Below, piece by piece: positions 1 to 10,243 of a stretch of 64,000 nucleotides of DNA. The position numbers were made by a program, and so were the translations under genes. The notes beneath the pieces are model-generated. The model saw only the letters and a program-made list of their open reading frames with translations, made no database searches and was not told the origin of the DNA. The stretch comes from Pectinophora gossypiella. Taxonomy: Eukaryota > Arthropoda > Insecta > Lepidoptera > Gelechiidae. Each line of letters begins with the position of its first letter. Position 1 is the first letter of the stretch. The stretch spans positions 12,089,534 through 12,153,533 of the forward strand of contig NC_065422.1 of the NCBI RefSeq assembly GCF_024362695.1, given 5' to 3'.

Positions 1-1
1 G

Positions 2-886
2 TTGCCTCGCCGGATAATATCGGACAACGGCGTCCAATTCATCTCGGCAGTCATGCGCCAATGCATGTCGGTCCTGGATGTGAAGCAAAACTTCGTGCCA
101 CTCTACCATCCAGAAGCCAACCCTGCAGAGAGAAAGAATCGCGACTTAAAGGTAATGTTAGCGCAACTCGTGGAGAACGACCATCCATCCTGGCCAAAGA
201 AGCTACACATCATTCGCTTTGCCCTGAACAACGCGCCATGCCGCACTACAGGTAAGACGCCAGCTTATTTGACCTTGGCTAGAGAGATGAGGTCTCCCAC
301 AGAGGTCACACATGACCTTCGTGCTATTCTAGACAAAGATAACTTTGTCCCACAGATAACACCATATCTCAGACAATTTATCAACTCCCTATCGGCGATC
401 CGGGAACGTGTAGAAGTGCAGCAGGACAAGCGCAAAGAGTACGCTGACCAGTCACGGCGTCCTGGAGACCACTTTCAAGTAGGTGACTTAGTTCTTCTAC
501 AATCACACGTCCTGAGCAAGAGTTCCAAGGAGCTTACATCCAAATTCGTCCCACGTCGAGATGGTCCTTATCGCATCGCGCAGAAGGTTAGTCCTACGAC
601 CTACAGCATCGCGCGCATGGAGAACCCCGACGATATTATAGGGAAGTATCATCTTCAAGATCTTACTCGGTACACAGGCAGCGAGGTAACTCCACCTAAA
701 CCTGTCATTCCTAAAAGGAAACGAGGACGACCGGGTAGGAAGCAGTCTGAGCAGCCAGTCCAGGAGCGAGGACGTCCTCCAGGACTGGAGGGGGAGTATA
801 TAGCAACCCGGCCTACCGAACATTGTCTGGGTCGGCGAAACGAACGAGCCTCGCGCGGTCGTATGCCCGCGCGCTTTAATTGTTAA
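2..886 (+). CDS. Ty3/gypsy retrotransposon pol, integrase C-terminal part (5' end outside window)
   Basis: This is the last 294 codons of a retrotransposon polyprotein, open from the window edge to the TAA at 884-886. The integrase core is seen as S-D-N-G near residue 8 and, about 35 residues later, H-P-E-A-N-P-A-E-R, which fits the last Asp and Glu of the DDE triad. The first Asp lies off the window. Near residues 160-205 come G-D-L-V-L-L and R-R-D-G-P-Y-R-I, the GPY/F motif typical of Ty3/gypsy integrases. A basic, proline-rich tail follows. Integrase inserts the cDNA copy into host DNA. The frame is unbroken, so the copy is young or only lightly decayed. A purine-rich tract and LTR-like sequence follow directly. 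The true start cannot be seen. Confidence 0.88.
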   Translation: MPRRIISDNGVQFISAVMRQCMSVLDVKQNFVPLYHPEANPAERKNRDLKVMLAQLVENDHPSWPKKLHIIRFALNNAPCRTTGKTPAYLTLAREMRSPTEVTHDLRAILDKDNFVPQITPYLRQFINSLSAIRERVEVQQDKRKEYADQSRRPGDHFQVGDLVLLQSHVLSKSSKELTSKFVPRRDGPYRIAQKVSPTTYSIARMENPDDIIGKYHLQDLTRYTGSEVTPPKPVIPKRKRGRPGRKQSEQPVQERGRPPGLEGEYIATRPTEHCLGRRNERASRGRMPARFNC

Positions 887-1125
887 ATGAGCGTGCCGCG
901 CCATCCCCCGCGCGCCTCCGCTATCTGTCACTTTCATATTTTCTCTCTTCTCTGGACGATTGCGAACCACGCGCACACTATACGCGCCCTTTCTTAAATT
1001 TGTGTGCCAATCTTGTAAGAACTCGTGTGAATCTGAATATATTGTGACAATCACCCTATTAAACAAAAGATTACCCTGAGATCCGACTGTTTTACTTCAA
1101 CACCTGGCTAGCCACCCCCATAAAA
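779..1125 (+). repeat. Probable 3' LTR with polypurine tract
   Basis: A purine-rich tract at about 780-793 overlaps the end of the pol frame and is followed by non-coding, LTR-like sequence. This is the expected layout of a gypsy-type 3' end. An ATTAAA poly(A) signal is at 1058-1063. The left LTR border (about 793) and the right border (about 1100-1125) are estimates, because the 5' LTR is not in the window for comparison. Confidence 0.55.
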
Positions 1126-1164
1126 TATAATTTTGTTGGGGATGCCAACACCTGGCTCAGCACC

Positions 1165-1245
1165 GATGCGAATTGGCGCGGGGCAGAGAGTGTCCGTTCT
1201 ATATGTAGTATTATTCTTTATTCTCTGGTTTGGTTGGGATATTGA
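1165..1245 (+). repeat. Family D fragment
   Basis: This short piece reads gcggggcagagagtg, then gttctatatgtagtattatt. It matches the 3' half of an interspersed repeat (family D) seen more completely at 2405, 4380, 11075, 21880, 22060 and 57795. Confidence 0.5.
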
Positions 1246-1305
1246 AGGCTAACCATCCTCCTGCCCTTATCAAATTCTATGTGGGGTCGGGTTTACTTTT
1301 TGGAC

Positions 1306-1705
1306 AATCTTGTGATCAGAATATTGCAGTCTGATCACCTAATTGTTCTTCTTTTTTTATTGACGTGACTTGTTGTAGATTTGCCGCAGATGGCATTAAC
1401 TACTTGGCCGGACAAATGGGGTGCGCTGAGGGCTCTCACCCGGTACCTGATTGTCCGAAAGTAAAATGATCCGTACTTCTGAAAAGCAATTAGTTGCTGA
1501 CACACACTCATGGCTCATGGTTCATGGCACTTGCAACAGTATCGAAATATCGGGAGTCTCATATCCCTATTTCGAACGCGGTAAGAACCCGTTATTATGT
1601 GTTTTAATTAGTTACTGGCTGCTGTTTACTGAAGTATCAAGTCGTTACATGTCAAGGGCCTTTGGCGTCTCAACAGTAACCCTGACATCAGGGTTGATAA
1701 GCTCG
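1306..1705 (+). repeat. SINE B copy split by a family A insertion
   Basis: The left part (1306-1347) and right part (1446-1705) together read as the body and tail of the tRNA-derived SINE B found elsewhere (for example 30158 and 57983). The part from ctgatcacct to attgtccgaaagta is interrupted by a reverse family A copy at 1348-1445. The SINE head is missing or decayed. Confidence 0.7.
1348..1445 (-). repeat. Family A retroposon, 5'-truncated, nested in SINE B
   Basis: This 98-bp reverse copy starts with a T run (its poly(A) tail) and runs through tagatttgccgcagatggc to the ggtac truncation point. It is flanked by CCTAATTGTT (1338-1347) and CCTGATTGTC (1446-1455), an imperfect target-site duplication of the SINE sequence it hit. 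Confidence 0.75.
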
Positions 1706-2149
1706 ATCAGTGACCTTTCAAAAAAATAGAAACAAATTTGATGACCTTTTGTACTGTCAAACCTGATAGTCGTGACTTTATGTATGAATTTGTGTTACTA
1801 TGAAGCCAGCCTTACATTATTTTGTATTCTCCCTTCGTACAGGACAATTGTGTTGGTCAAACGACCCTCTAAGGGACGAATACTAACGTGGAAATATTAA
1901 TATCTAAGTTGTACCTATTTAAATAAGGGATTGTAGAGAAATAAATGATTTAAGGAGACTTTTTGGGGGAAAAGTTATTTAGTTAGATTTATAACTAAAA
2001 GGCATACTAAATGAATACCTACTTGTCTGTATTTTAACATCATTAAATAGGTATATTTACTTTAGTCGAGTCATTTGTCTATTAATATCATTAAGCAGGT
2101 TGCCTAGAAAGTTCAAAGAATGTGTGTTACCTAGCAATAATAGTTAGTG

Positions 2150-2256
2150 CAGTAGTTTTAGGCGGATGAGACGTTCGTTATGTAAAAATTGACGATTCAA
2201 AGTGTAACTATGTTACCTACTGAATAAAGATATTTTTGAATTTGAATTTGAATACA
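2150..2256 (+). repeat. LINE 3' UTR tail (ttgaatttgaatttgaa type)
   Basis: The sequence from gcagtagttttaggcggatg to the short tandem ttgaatttgaatttgaat matches a second copy at 4870-4980 almost base for base. The tandem tail and multiple copies indicate a 5'-truncated non-LTR retrotransposon end. No coding part is left. Confidence 0.6.
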
Positions 2257-2288
2257 TTCAGGAAGATCCCCAACCCTCGTTTTTGCTT

Positions 2289-2405
2289 GGCCGCAGTTGG
2301 GTCATCATCTCCCTAGTTTTTTATTATCCCTTTTTTCACAGGGTCCGCTTAACTAACCTGAAAATGCGACAGGTCCGGCTTATTACAGATGCGACTGCCT
2401 GTAAA
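2289..2405 (-). repeat. SINE family E fragment
   Basis: Reading catcatctccctag, cacagggtccgctta and gacaggtccgg, this is the reverse complement of the 3' part of the tRNA-derived SINE seen at 38780-39130 and 54853-55180. Confidence 0.6.
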
Positions 2406-2545
2406 GTAAGACTGAAGGGGGTGAGATAAACCTAGCTCAGACGCTGGTGGGGAGCGAAGAGTTGCCGTTAGTTTTATTCCTTATTCTATGACGCGCGTCA
2501 GACAGACAGAGTACTGCGGAATTATAATATAATTATGTTACAATA
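2405..2545 (+). repeat. Family D copy
   Basis: Contains ggtgagataaacctagctcag, acgctggtggggagcg, a degraded gttctatacgtag block and attccttattctatgacgcg, then gacagagtactgcggaatta. The same block appears inverted at 4380-4505, so the two copies form a long-range inverted pair. Confidence 0.6.
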
Positions 2546-2800
2546 AATACGGATATAGATATCCGTAGCTGATAGATCTATCAGCTGAAAGCACAGATCT
2601 TCAATTCCAGGAATAACATGGATGTGCCTGCTCTATCGCCCCAAATCCATCGAAGCATACCAAAACGTAATTGCCCAATGCAAATGTTTATACGCGGGAC
2701 ACAATGGCGTGTCCTGTCCGAATATAGGTATTACTGTCATACGTTATAATCATAGTTTAAGTAATATTGCGTTCGACCGACTCCAATGGGATTACATGGA

Positions 2801-3034
2801 TCCCTCATTCAGCGCTTATCGCTATCGACCCACTAGGGTCGATTAATTCTTTCAAATATTTTTCCTCTCAGACGACGCCCTGAGCCGAGGTTCGCGCCCA
2901 ACTGGGCACCCTCAGGCCTGTTGTCTTAAACGTTGTACCGGGTGAGAGCCTTCAGCGCTCCCCATTTGTCCGGCCAAGTAGTTAATGCCATCTGCGGCAA
3001 ATCTACAATAAGTCACGTCAAAAAAAAAAAAAAA
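2801..3034 (+). repeat. Family A retroposon with 12-bp target-site duplication
   Basis: This 234-bp copy ends in an A run (about 3019-3034). It is flanked by GGATTACATGGA at 2789-2800 and again at 3035-3046, an exact 12-bp target-site duplication. It starts within the family (cattcagcgctt region), so it is 5'-truncated relative to the copies at 20296 and 62994. Truncated 5' end, A tail and duplication are hallmarks of LINE-type target-primed insertion. Confidence 0.85.
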
Positions 3035-3738
3035 GGATTACATGGACAAAATGCCGGACGTATGTGGATTAATTTTGGGTTTGCTTGTAGTTTAAGCATA
3101 GCTTCACGCCTGTATCCCGAAGGTATAGGCAGAGGAATAAGTATAGTATATACCCACTCTTCTCCAGGTATTAGTACGAAAGCAGACTGTGACATAATTA
3201 TCCTGCGTCATCGCCTACCACAATGGGACTAGTTTATAGTTGTTACTGATTGAATAGGCTTAAATACTACGGAGGCCGAAGAGAACATAATCCTTATCTC
3301 ATAAGATTTATTTTTTAGGTATTAAAAATAGGTTTGCGTTTGACGACAATCTCACCATAAGAACCACGAAGAAACACGAGTTTCTCTCGTGTTTCTGCAT
3401 CACTACAACTACAACACACGAAAATCTCTGTTAAATTTTACACCACCAGAACTCAAACGCATAGCTCTTACATAACAGACAGGCGTTCTATCAACCAAGC
3501 TTAACGATCAGTAATAGTTGAAAGTTTGTTCTTGTTTAGAAGTTATGTGAGTCGTTGTTCTCAGCTGTTGTTATATGAAAACAAGTCAGTTTTCAAGTCT
3601 TAACTAAGCTTGTTACAAGACTAGCAAGTTGTTAAAGTATTATCTCTAATTAATCTCATGATAGAGTGCGCTTGAGAGATTTTTAATCTATTTCCTTTTT
3701 TTTTGCATAATCATTTTATATTTATTATATAGTATATA

Positions 3739-4032
3739 GTCCCACTCCTGCGCACAGGTCTGCTCTTAAGCAACCAGCAGGGCTAACATGCGCAACGTGA
3801 TAAAACTATCGATTTATTAAATACATTTTGTCGAAATCGAAAAGTTTGTTATTCCCCACATGATTTTGTTCGTATTTTGACAATCGCATGACTTATTTAA
3901 GTTTACATATTATTAACAGCAATCGATAAAACGACGTAATTATATCGTCTAATCGATAAAATGACCGTGACAAAATTTTATCACGTTGCGCGTGTTAGCT
4001 TTAAGAGGTGGCATACTCCAACAGTGGGACGT
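3739..4032. mobile_element. Small inverted-repeat element (MITE-like, family I)
   Basis: A 24-bp inverted pair lies at 3782-3805 and 3976-3999 (core gcgcaacgtgataaaa), with one mismatch. The pairing extends outward with gaps to gtcccact (about 3741) and agtgggac (about 4025). The interior is about 170 bp, AT-rich, with several atcgat motifs and no coding potential. A non-autonomous DNA transposon is the simplest reading; no convincing target duplication was found. Confidence 0.6.
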
Positions 4033-4379
4033 GGGTATATATATTATGCTATTTATATTTATGTTATATTCACGAAACAGATTCCGAGCTTCGATAACGC
4101 GATGTAATTCGTGAGAAATCAACAAATGGGTAGAATATAAAAGTAATATGTATACATAATTACATATATAGCATATACACCCTTACCTCGCCAGCTATTT
4201 TTTTATTTAATAATTTTTTTGTACACAGGATAACACAGGAACACAATATGACAAAGACAAAAGGCACAACAAACAACAACAAACACAATAAAGGCTATGT
4301 TCCATGTAAAAGGGGCGAGTGATCCTACCAATAACCGGGCACAAATCCTGGAAACATGTGTCTATTATCCGTATTTATG

Positions 4380-4505
4380 ATTACATGATTATGTAATTCC
4401 GCAGTACTCTGTCTGATGCGCGTCATAGAATAAGGAATAATACTACGTATAGAATGGCATTTCCCCGTTCCCCACCAGCGTCTGAGCTAGGTTTACCTCA
4501 ATATG
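4380..4505 (-). repeat. Family D copy (inverted)
   Basis: Reverse complement of the family D block at 2405-2545, running from taattccgcagtactctgtc through tagaataaggaataatac to cagcgtctgagctaggttta. Confidence 0.6.
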
Positions 4506-4869
4506 ATAACATGAGGAGAGACAAAAGGCACAACAAACAACAACAAATACAACAAAGGCTACGTCAAGTCCTGGAATCATGTGATATCTATTAACTCTAA
4601 ACCAAACATGAATAAAAACTAATAAAGTTTATTTAATTAATAAGATATAAATTTAATTAATAACAAAATGAACAACACAATAAAATATAACTTATAAACC
4701 ATAAAACACGACACTGTGCTATATACTCCACTAATAAAATCAAATTATTTTTATAAGATTAAGTAGTGATTATAAAAGAAGATATGAATGCATGGAATTA
4801 GAGAACCAAATTACTAAGTTGTACGTATAACAGGTACTTTGTTTTTTTTTTTTTAAATACGGGTTGTGA

Positions 4870-4980
4870 GAAGCTGCAGTAGTTTTAGGCGGATGAGACG
4901 TTCTTTATGTAAAAAATGACGATTCAAAGTGTAACTAGGTTACCAACTGAATAAGGATATTTTTGAATTTGAATTTGAGC
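4870..4980 (+). repeat. LINE 3' UTR tail (second copy)
   Basis: Near-identical to 2150-2256 (gcagtagttttaggcggatg, then the ttgaatttgaatttga tail). It differs at only a few positions, which suggests the two insertions are of similar, modest age. Confidence 0.6.
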
Positions 4981-5639
4981 TCAGTGGTTTAGAGCTCGCG
5001 GTTTTCGAAGGTGAGTTGAAGGTGAGCGATTCAAAAATAAAGCCTCAGGGCTATCACGGATTCAAAAATGCAACAGTTTAAAAAGTCAGCGTGTCAGATC
5101 CTCTTTCTATTTGGGAAAATAATCGGGTGAAACGTCACCAAAAACCTCGGCCCGAACATTTTTCATTCTTAAATCTCTTTCAAGCGCCACTAATGAGACG
5201 CCATGCAATTCATTCCATTCAAGTTTGACAAATTCACTATTCAGCACAAGATTTAAGTTTTAAAAACACATCCTTTTGCTTTTCATCCGCATTCATTACA
5301 GTGTGAATTCAAATTCTCCAAATGGAGTTAAAGTGATAAGGACCGTTTTTAAATTAACTACTGGCTGAATTTAGTACCTACTTTTTTCTTTTTAAAAAAA
5401 TACAAGTGCCAGCTCCCATAATTCAAGCAGTAAATCAGTAGGATGGAGGTAGCGAAGAGAAATTCTTAATTACGCAGCTTAAAAGGGCACTTAAAAAGGC
5501 ATCGCGAAATTTAATTTTTGCTCCCATGCTCTAAAGCTTTGTTAAAACCTTGTTAAAGGGAAAAGCTGGTATGCAAGCCCTTGCTAGACCGTAACTAAGA
5601 GGTTACGAAAAATAAGGTGACGTAACATTTACATAAAGG
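4981..5639. other. No gene or recognised repeat
   Basis: AT-rich sequence without a convincing open frame, splice-site pair or repeat shared with the rest of the window. Confidence 0.4.
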
Positions 5640-5998
5640 GTGCTAGTGACATCGTAACGAAAACTTTGAGGCATGCAATACAATACGAATATACTTTATT
5701 GCACCAAAATAAAAAGGAATAATTACAAAAAGACTCTTAACTAGGTACATGGCAAATGGCGGCCTTGTCGCTGGAGGGATGATTCAGACCATGATGAAAA
5801 ATAAAAATAAAAATGAATTTAAATTTAAATTGATTGATGATGGTTGAGATCAAGTATGATAAGAAAACAATTATATAAAACACAAACATTTTCAGGAATT
5901 TTCCGACAGGAAAATTTCACTTTGTATTAACTTAAAATTATTGTCTGAATCATTCCCCTTTGTATTCGTCACAATGTCACTAATACCCTGTATAACAC
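5640..5998. mobile_element. Palindromic MITE-like element (family H), interrupted
   Basis: The outer ends are agtgacatcgtaacgaaaac on the left and a related inverted end (cacaatgtcactaataccct) on the right. The same ends occur at 35905-36118, and the left end at 32145. An insertion at about 5673-5765 splits the left arm. It reads like the reverse of a LINE tail (caatacaatacgaatatac, then tttattgcac). The element has no coding sequence. Confidence 0.6.
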
Positions 5999-5999
5999 G

Positions 6000-6860
6000 C
6001 CTGTACCCTCGAAGAGGTGTATAGTACACCCACTCCTCGACAGCTTTGTTTCAATTCCATGTAATAGGGAGCGATTTTATTATCATTTTAACCGAACAAA
6101 TCCTGGAAACCCCGTGATATCAATTACATAATATATATTACGAATCGAACATGAATTCAAACGCATAAAGTTGAATTCAGTGGTTTAGAAACCGTGACAA
6201 GTCACGTGTTCCCCGTATTTAGAAAATGAAGTATTGAACAATATAATACGAGTAATAAAATGTATTATTACAATGTGTTGTGTTCCGTACTTCTTTTAAA
6301 ACCGATTGTCACAACCAAAAGACAGTTACTTTTAGTTCTTAATTTTTTGAATTTTTATTCATGCAAATCGATAGCTAATTTGAGTTTTGGATATGATCAA
6401 AACGCTTTGCAAAATGCACTAATGAAACGCACACGACAGGGCTGCCAGCGTGAAGAGACTGAACTACGTCTCACTCTTACCAACTGTCATTACTTTTCAA
6501 GTCGAATCTAAACAGCTCAACGAGCTCACACTCTATCTTGGCTTTTCTAATTCCCAAAAGTGTTCAATTACTCGAAATTATCGACACAAGACAAGTGCAA
6601 TCTTACACACAAGGACTATATACACTGCCTGTGGTGAACAAGACCGGGGCGCCCCGAAATCCAGCAGACGAGGAGCTGCAGGTCAGTCCAATTCTCTGTC
6701 TTTAGCTATCGAAGTCATTTTCCTAAACATGTTGCATGTAATTAGTTTGTAAAAATATTTATTGTTGAATAAACTTCTTTTTAAAAAAAAATATTTAAAA
6801 GGAATCTGTATCAACGTGTGTCTGCATACTAAATAAATATTTATTTTTCTATAACATACA
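6000..6860. other. No gene recognised
   Basis: Two overlapping open frames of 83 and 100 codons (6260-6752) lie here in AT-rich sequence. They show no family motif and no splice or codon signal that would support a real gene. A short cacgcctgtaccctcgaaga piece (5996-6030) recalls a LINE or SINE tail also seen at 3108 and 22343. Confidence 0.4.
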
Positions 6861-6863
6861 TTT

Positions 6864-6926
6864 GAGCCTAACGCTCTAACCACTAGACAACAGCCTCCGT
6901 GGTTTAGTGGTTAGAGCGTTAGGCTC
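6864..6926. repeat. Perfect 21-bp inverted repeat at a SINE head
   Basis: GAGCCTAACGCTCTAACCACT (6864-6884) is repeated exactly in reverse complement at 6906-6926, separated by 21 bp. The right arm is the tRNA-like head of the SINE that starts at about 6891. The left arm is an extra, oppositely oriented piece of the same head. Confidence 0.85.
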
Positions 6927-7212
6927 AAGATCTGGAGGTCCGGGTTCGATTCCCGATGGGGACATTGTCGAAATCACTTTGTGAGACTGTCCTTTGTTTG
7001 GTAAGGGCTTTTCAGGCTTGAATCACTTGATTGTCCGAAAAAGTAAGATGATTCCGTGCTTCGGAAGGCACGTTAAGCCGTTGGTCCCGGCTATTAGCCG
7101 TAAAAACACCTCCACCAACCCGCAGTGGAGCAGCGTGGTGGAGTATGCTCCATACCCCCTCCGGTTGATTGAGGGGAGGCCTGTGCCCAGCAGTGGGACG
7201 TATATAGGCAGT
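6891..7212 (+). repeat. tRNA-derived SINE B (subfamily 2)
   Basis: The head has an A-box-like tggtttagtggttagagcg and a B-box-like ggttcgattcc, as in tRNA-derived SINEs read by RNA polymerase III. The body has ccgtgcttcggaaggcacgt and taagccgttggtcccggct. The end is a gggaggcctgtgcccagcag tail, then tgggacgta. It is not a tRNA gene, because no cloverleaf with paired acceptor stem follows. Confidence 0.85.
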
Positions 7213-7335
7213 TTATGTAACATACATTTACCGCTTGATGAACTAAGTATCTACGCCTCGCCGAGCTTTCTGTTAGATCAACGTGATAGGTGGTGAGCCG
7301 TCTATAATGGTCGAGCTAACTAACTGTCTTAGTGA
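7213..7335 (+). repeat. SINE family C fragment
   Basis: Reads gatgaactaagtatctacgc, ctcgccgagctttctgttag and gataggtggtgagccg. This block recurs at 12645 and 28225 on this strand and at 41834 and 57308 inverted. Confidence 0.6.
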
Positions 7336-7350
7336 AACACAACAACAATA

Positions 7351-7595
7351 ATAGGGTAGTTTCTAACTAGTCAAATCAGTTACTTTTTACTACACGTCAA
7401 AACAGGAAATTACTATGGAATTTGTATGAAAAAGCACATTGTGACGTCATAGACAAAAGTGACAGAATGTCGCACTTATTATTACATTTTTCTTTATTAA
7501 AATTCATAAAATGAAAGCGTTTTTTGTCACCTTAAGATCTGTCTTTATTTAGTAATCAGAATATCATAATTTATCTTCGACCTAGGAACTACCTA
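7351..7595 (+). mobile_element. MITE family F, copy 1
   Basis: Runs from tagtttctaactagtcaaatc through ggaatttgtatgaaaaagc and gtgacgtcatag to gatctgtctttatttagtaa. Five copies of this roughly 250-bp sequence lie in the window (also 9887, 24288, 36430 and 37518), in both orientations. Confidence 0.7.
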
Positions 7596-7704
7596 CTGGG
7601 CCTATGTTATGTTTAACTTGTAGGTATTTGGCCTTATATAATTATATCTACTGCCTTAGTTATGGATATGTAACTATGTATACCTACGTATTTTATACGA
7701 AATT

Positions 7705-7925
7705 TATTATCATAGGAAGAAGACCTAGAAGGACTTACGTTGACCAAATTGGACATGCTCTTAGAAAAGGTTTAGTACGATCTACTGTGAACCGGCGTGC
7801 GTGTATGAAGCGATTGATGAATGTGGGGTTGTGGAGGAAGCAAGAGAAGTGTGTCAGGATCGAAGCAAATGGACTTCTATAGTCTCTGCTTACCCCGGTG
7901 GGAAATAGGCGTGAGTTTATGTATG
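7705..7925 (+). pseudogene. LINE reverse transcriptase extreme C-terminus, frameshifted
   Basis: The translation G-R-R-P-R-R-T-Y-V-D-Q-I-G-H-A-L followed by R-R-A-C-M-K-R-L-M-N-V is typical of the end of RTE-type endonuclease/reverse-transcriptase LINE proteins. An in-family continuation (R-S-K-W-T-S) sits in another frame after a shift near 7826-7840. A LINE-like 3' tail (taccccggtgggaaataggcg, then tatgtatgta) follows. Confidence 0.65.
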
Positions 7926-8234
7926 TATTATCATACACTTGCGTCTTAAGCCCTTCGTGTTCACATACTAAGTGTACGTTTAACTTTAAAATTATCTCAC
8001 CGTGTATGCTTCGCAAAGGACTACAATGATTAATTTTATCTTCCATATTTGCATCCCGTTAAACGTTAAATTAACGTTAAACAATGTTTTAGTAAAATTC
8101 TCTTTGTACAATTAGAACAGTGTGTACGTTGGAAACATGTTAGTACAAAATAATTACTGAAAAATGTTTTGAGTAAAATTTTGTAAAGGAAAAGTTAAAT
8201 TTGTAAAGATTTAAGTGGTTTATAGTTTGTATGT

Positions 8235-8715
8235 TTACATCTAAAAGAAGCTGGTTAAGTGCGAGTCTGACTGGCGCATCGAGGGATCCGTACAAACTGC
8301 CGTTATTTAAAAAAACATAATATCCATTTCTAACGAAAGCCGGTTTGACTATGCCGCTGAAAATATATTGTGTCCATACAGCGATTAATTTATCAACTGC
8401 AAATAAGTTGGTATTTGTAAATATATTTTTTTCTCATTAAGGAACAACAAATTACCGATTTTTGGTTTTTTCTTTTACTTGTGCTATAATAATAACTTCC
8501 ATCTTGCCAAATTTCCTGATTATATGTGTATGGGAAGTACTCTATATGTTTGATACCCTTTCATTTTTTTAGTTTCGGAAGCTTGATGTTTTTACAGCTT
8601 CAAGGGAACGCAGATGTCTTCCCAAAAGAAAAGGATTTTGACAGACGGACAGATAACAAAGTGATCCTATATGTGTAAGGGTTCTATTTTTCCTTTTGAG
8701 GTAAGGAACCCTAAA
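8235..8715 (+). repeat. Old interspersed repeat (family P)
   Basis: Starts with ggttaagtgcgagtctgac and ends with gacagacggacagataac, gtgatcctatatgtg and gaggtaaggaaccctaa. These end motifs are familiar from a widespread insect interspersed repeat, recalled rather than searched. It is decayed and non-coding. Confidence 0.5.
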
Positions 8716-9063
8716 CAACATGTGCCAAACATTGTTTCTTTTAATTATAAGTAAGTAAGTACTTAAACTAGAGAGAAAAAACTAACGCGAAGATTTATAT
8801 TTTTATTACCAGCAAAAGGTGTATTAAGAAAACTTTTAAATCATTTTCTTTGAGAAAAATATTGCAAAAGTAGTTACATAAAGCGAGTCAGTTTTAACGA
8901 TGAAGATGCAATGTAAAAGAAAAAACTTTATTCAACACTTCAAAGTTTTACAAAAAAAAAAAAATCGGTGACCGTAAAAGACCACAAACTAACCTTACTT
9001 AATACCTCAATGCAGCGCTTATTACAAAAACGAAATTAAACGAATGAAAATGTACATAAAAAT

Positions 9064-9129
9064 GTGTACGTGTGTGTGTGTGTGTGTGTGTGTCTGTGTG
9101 GTCTCTGTGTGTATGTGGTGAGGGTGTGT

Positions 9130-9180
<51 letters not shown>
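9064..9180. repeat. (GT)n microsatellite
   Basis: About 115 bp of almost pure GT dinucleotides with a few tctgtg interruptions near 9093 and 9132. The apparent open frames over it on both strands are repeat artefacts. Confidence 0.95.
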
Positions 9181-9183
<3 letters not shown>

Positions 9184-9886
9184 AAAGCTTCATCTTGTGA
9201 TGGGTGTACCTCTGACTACAGTAATTGGGATTTGGCTAGACAAATGGCTAGTGCGTTTAGTTTATAAGAGGGACATATCTCTCGTTTCTTTCGCACTTCG
9301 CGATGAACTATAATCTCTGTTCTGTTGTCATTCTAATCACGTTCAGTTTTAAAGGGTAAACATACGAAGATTTTCGTTTAGCTTCAAACCATGCATTAAA
9401 CGAACTTCCTATTCGCTTGACAAAAGATAAGGAAGCGTCTAATTTAAAAAATTCTCTTAACTGCCAGAAATAGGAGAATTTCTGTAAAATCCACCGTAGA
9501 TTTAAAGCCAGCACTTGTTGAGTTACCTGCTCTAAATGGATTCTGTTTGGAGATTGAAGTCTTATTCAATTACAGAACAGGGCGCAAAAAAAAAACTCGA
9601 GACAGCTGTCATGTTCGTTTTATGTTTATTGCATTTGGACCAATGTCGAGGATTTCACGCCATTTTGTATTGAAGTCTATTTTTAATTCCAAGGTGAGGA
9701 ATTCGGAGTGTTTGAGGAAAGGTGGTGAAAAGGAATTTACATTTAATGAATTTGTGGAGCCTGTTGAATTTGAAGTTCGAACATTTTTTGATCTTACTTC
9801 AGCTGAGATATGGTAATTGGTATTCTAGAATGACATGGCCAGAAACGAAAGACATACTTACTGAGAATATAATTTCTTTGCTTAAT
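9181..9886. other. No gene recognised
   Basis: Unique-looking AT-rich sequence. An 89-codon frame at 9547-9816 shows no recognisable family. Confidence 0.35.
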
Positions 9887-10145
9887 TGAGTCGTGTACTA
9901 GGTTCAAGATAAATTATGAAAATCTGATTACTAAATAAAGACAGATCTAATACTAACGAAAAACTATTTTTTCTTTTTAACTTAATTATGAATTTAAATC
10001 AAGAGAAATTTAAAAATAAGTACGACATTTTATCACGTTTTTCTATGACGTCACAGTGTGCTTTATAATAAAAAATCCATAGTAATTCGTGTTTGGACGT
10101 GTAGTAAAAAGTAACTGATTTGATTTGTGGAAACTAGCATGTTAA
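9887..10145 (-). mobile_element. MITE family F, copy 2
   Basis: Reverse-oriented copy from gtcgtgtactaggttcaaga to tttgtggaaactagca. It contains the diagnostic tatgacgtcacagtgtgct block. Confidence 0.7.
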
Positions 10146-10243
10146 ATTAAAATTATGTATTTCAGACGAAGGGACATAGGGATTGCGTTCTTTCTAACAT
10201 GATGGACAATTGTTATGGGCGATAAGCTGAAACCTTGTCATTT

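Noticed and set aside
503..1066. 187-codon minus-strand frame
   Set aside because: It lies antisense to the gypsy pol frame and LTR and has no recognisable motif.
8999..9313. Open frames rich in His-Thr or Cys-Val
   Set aside because: They are read through a (GT)n microsatellite.
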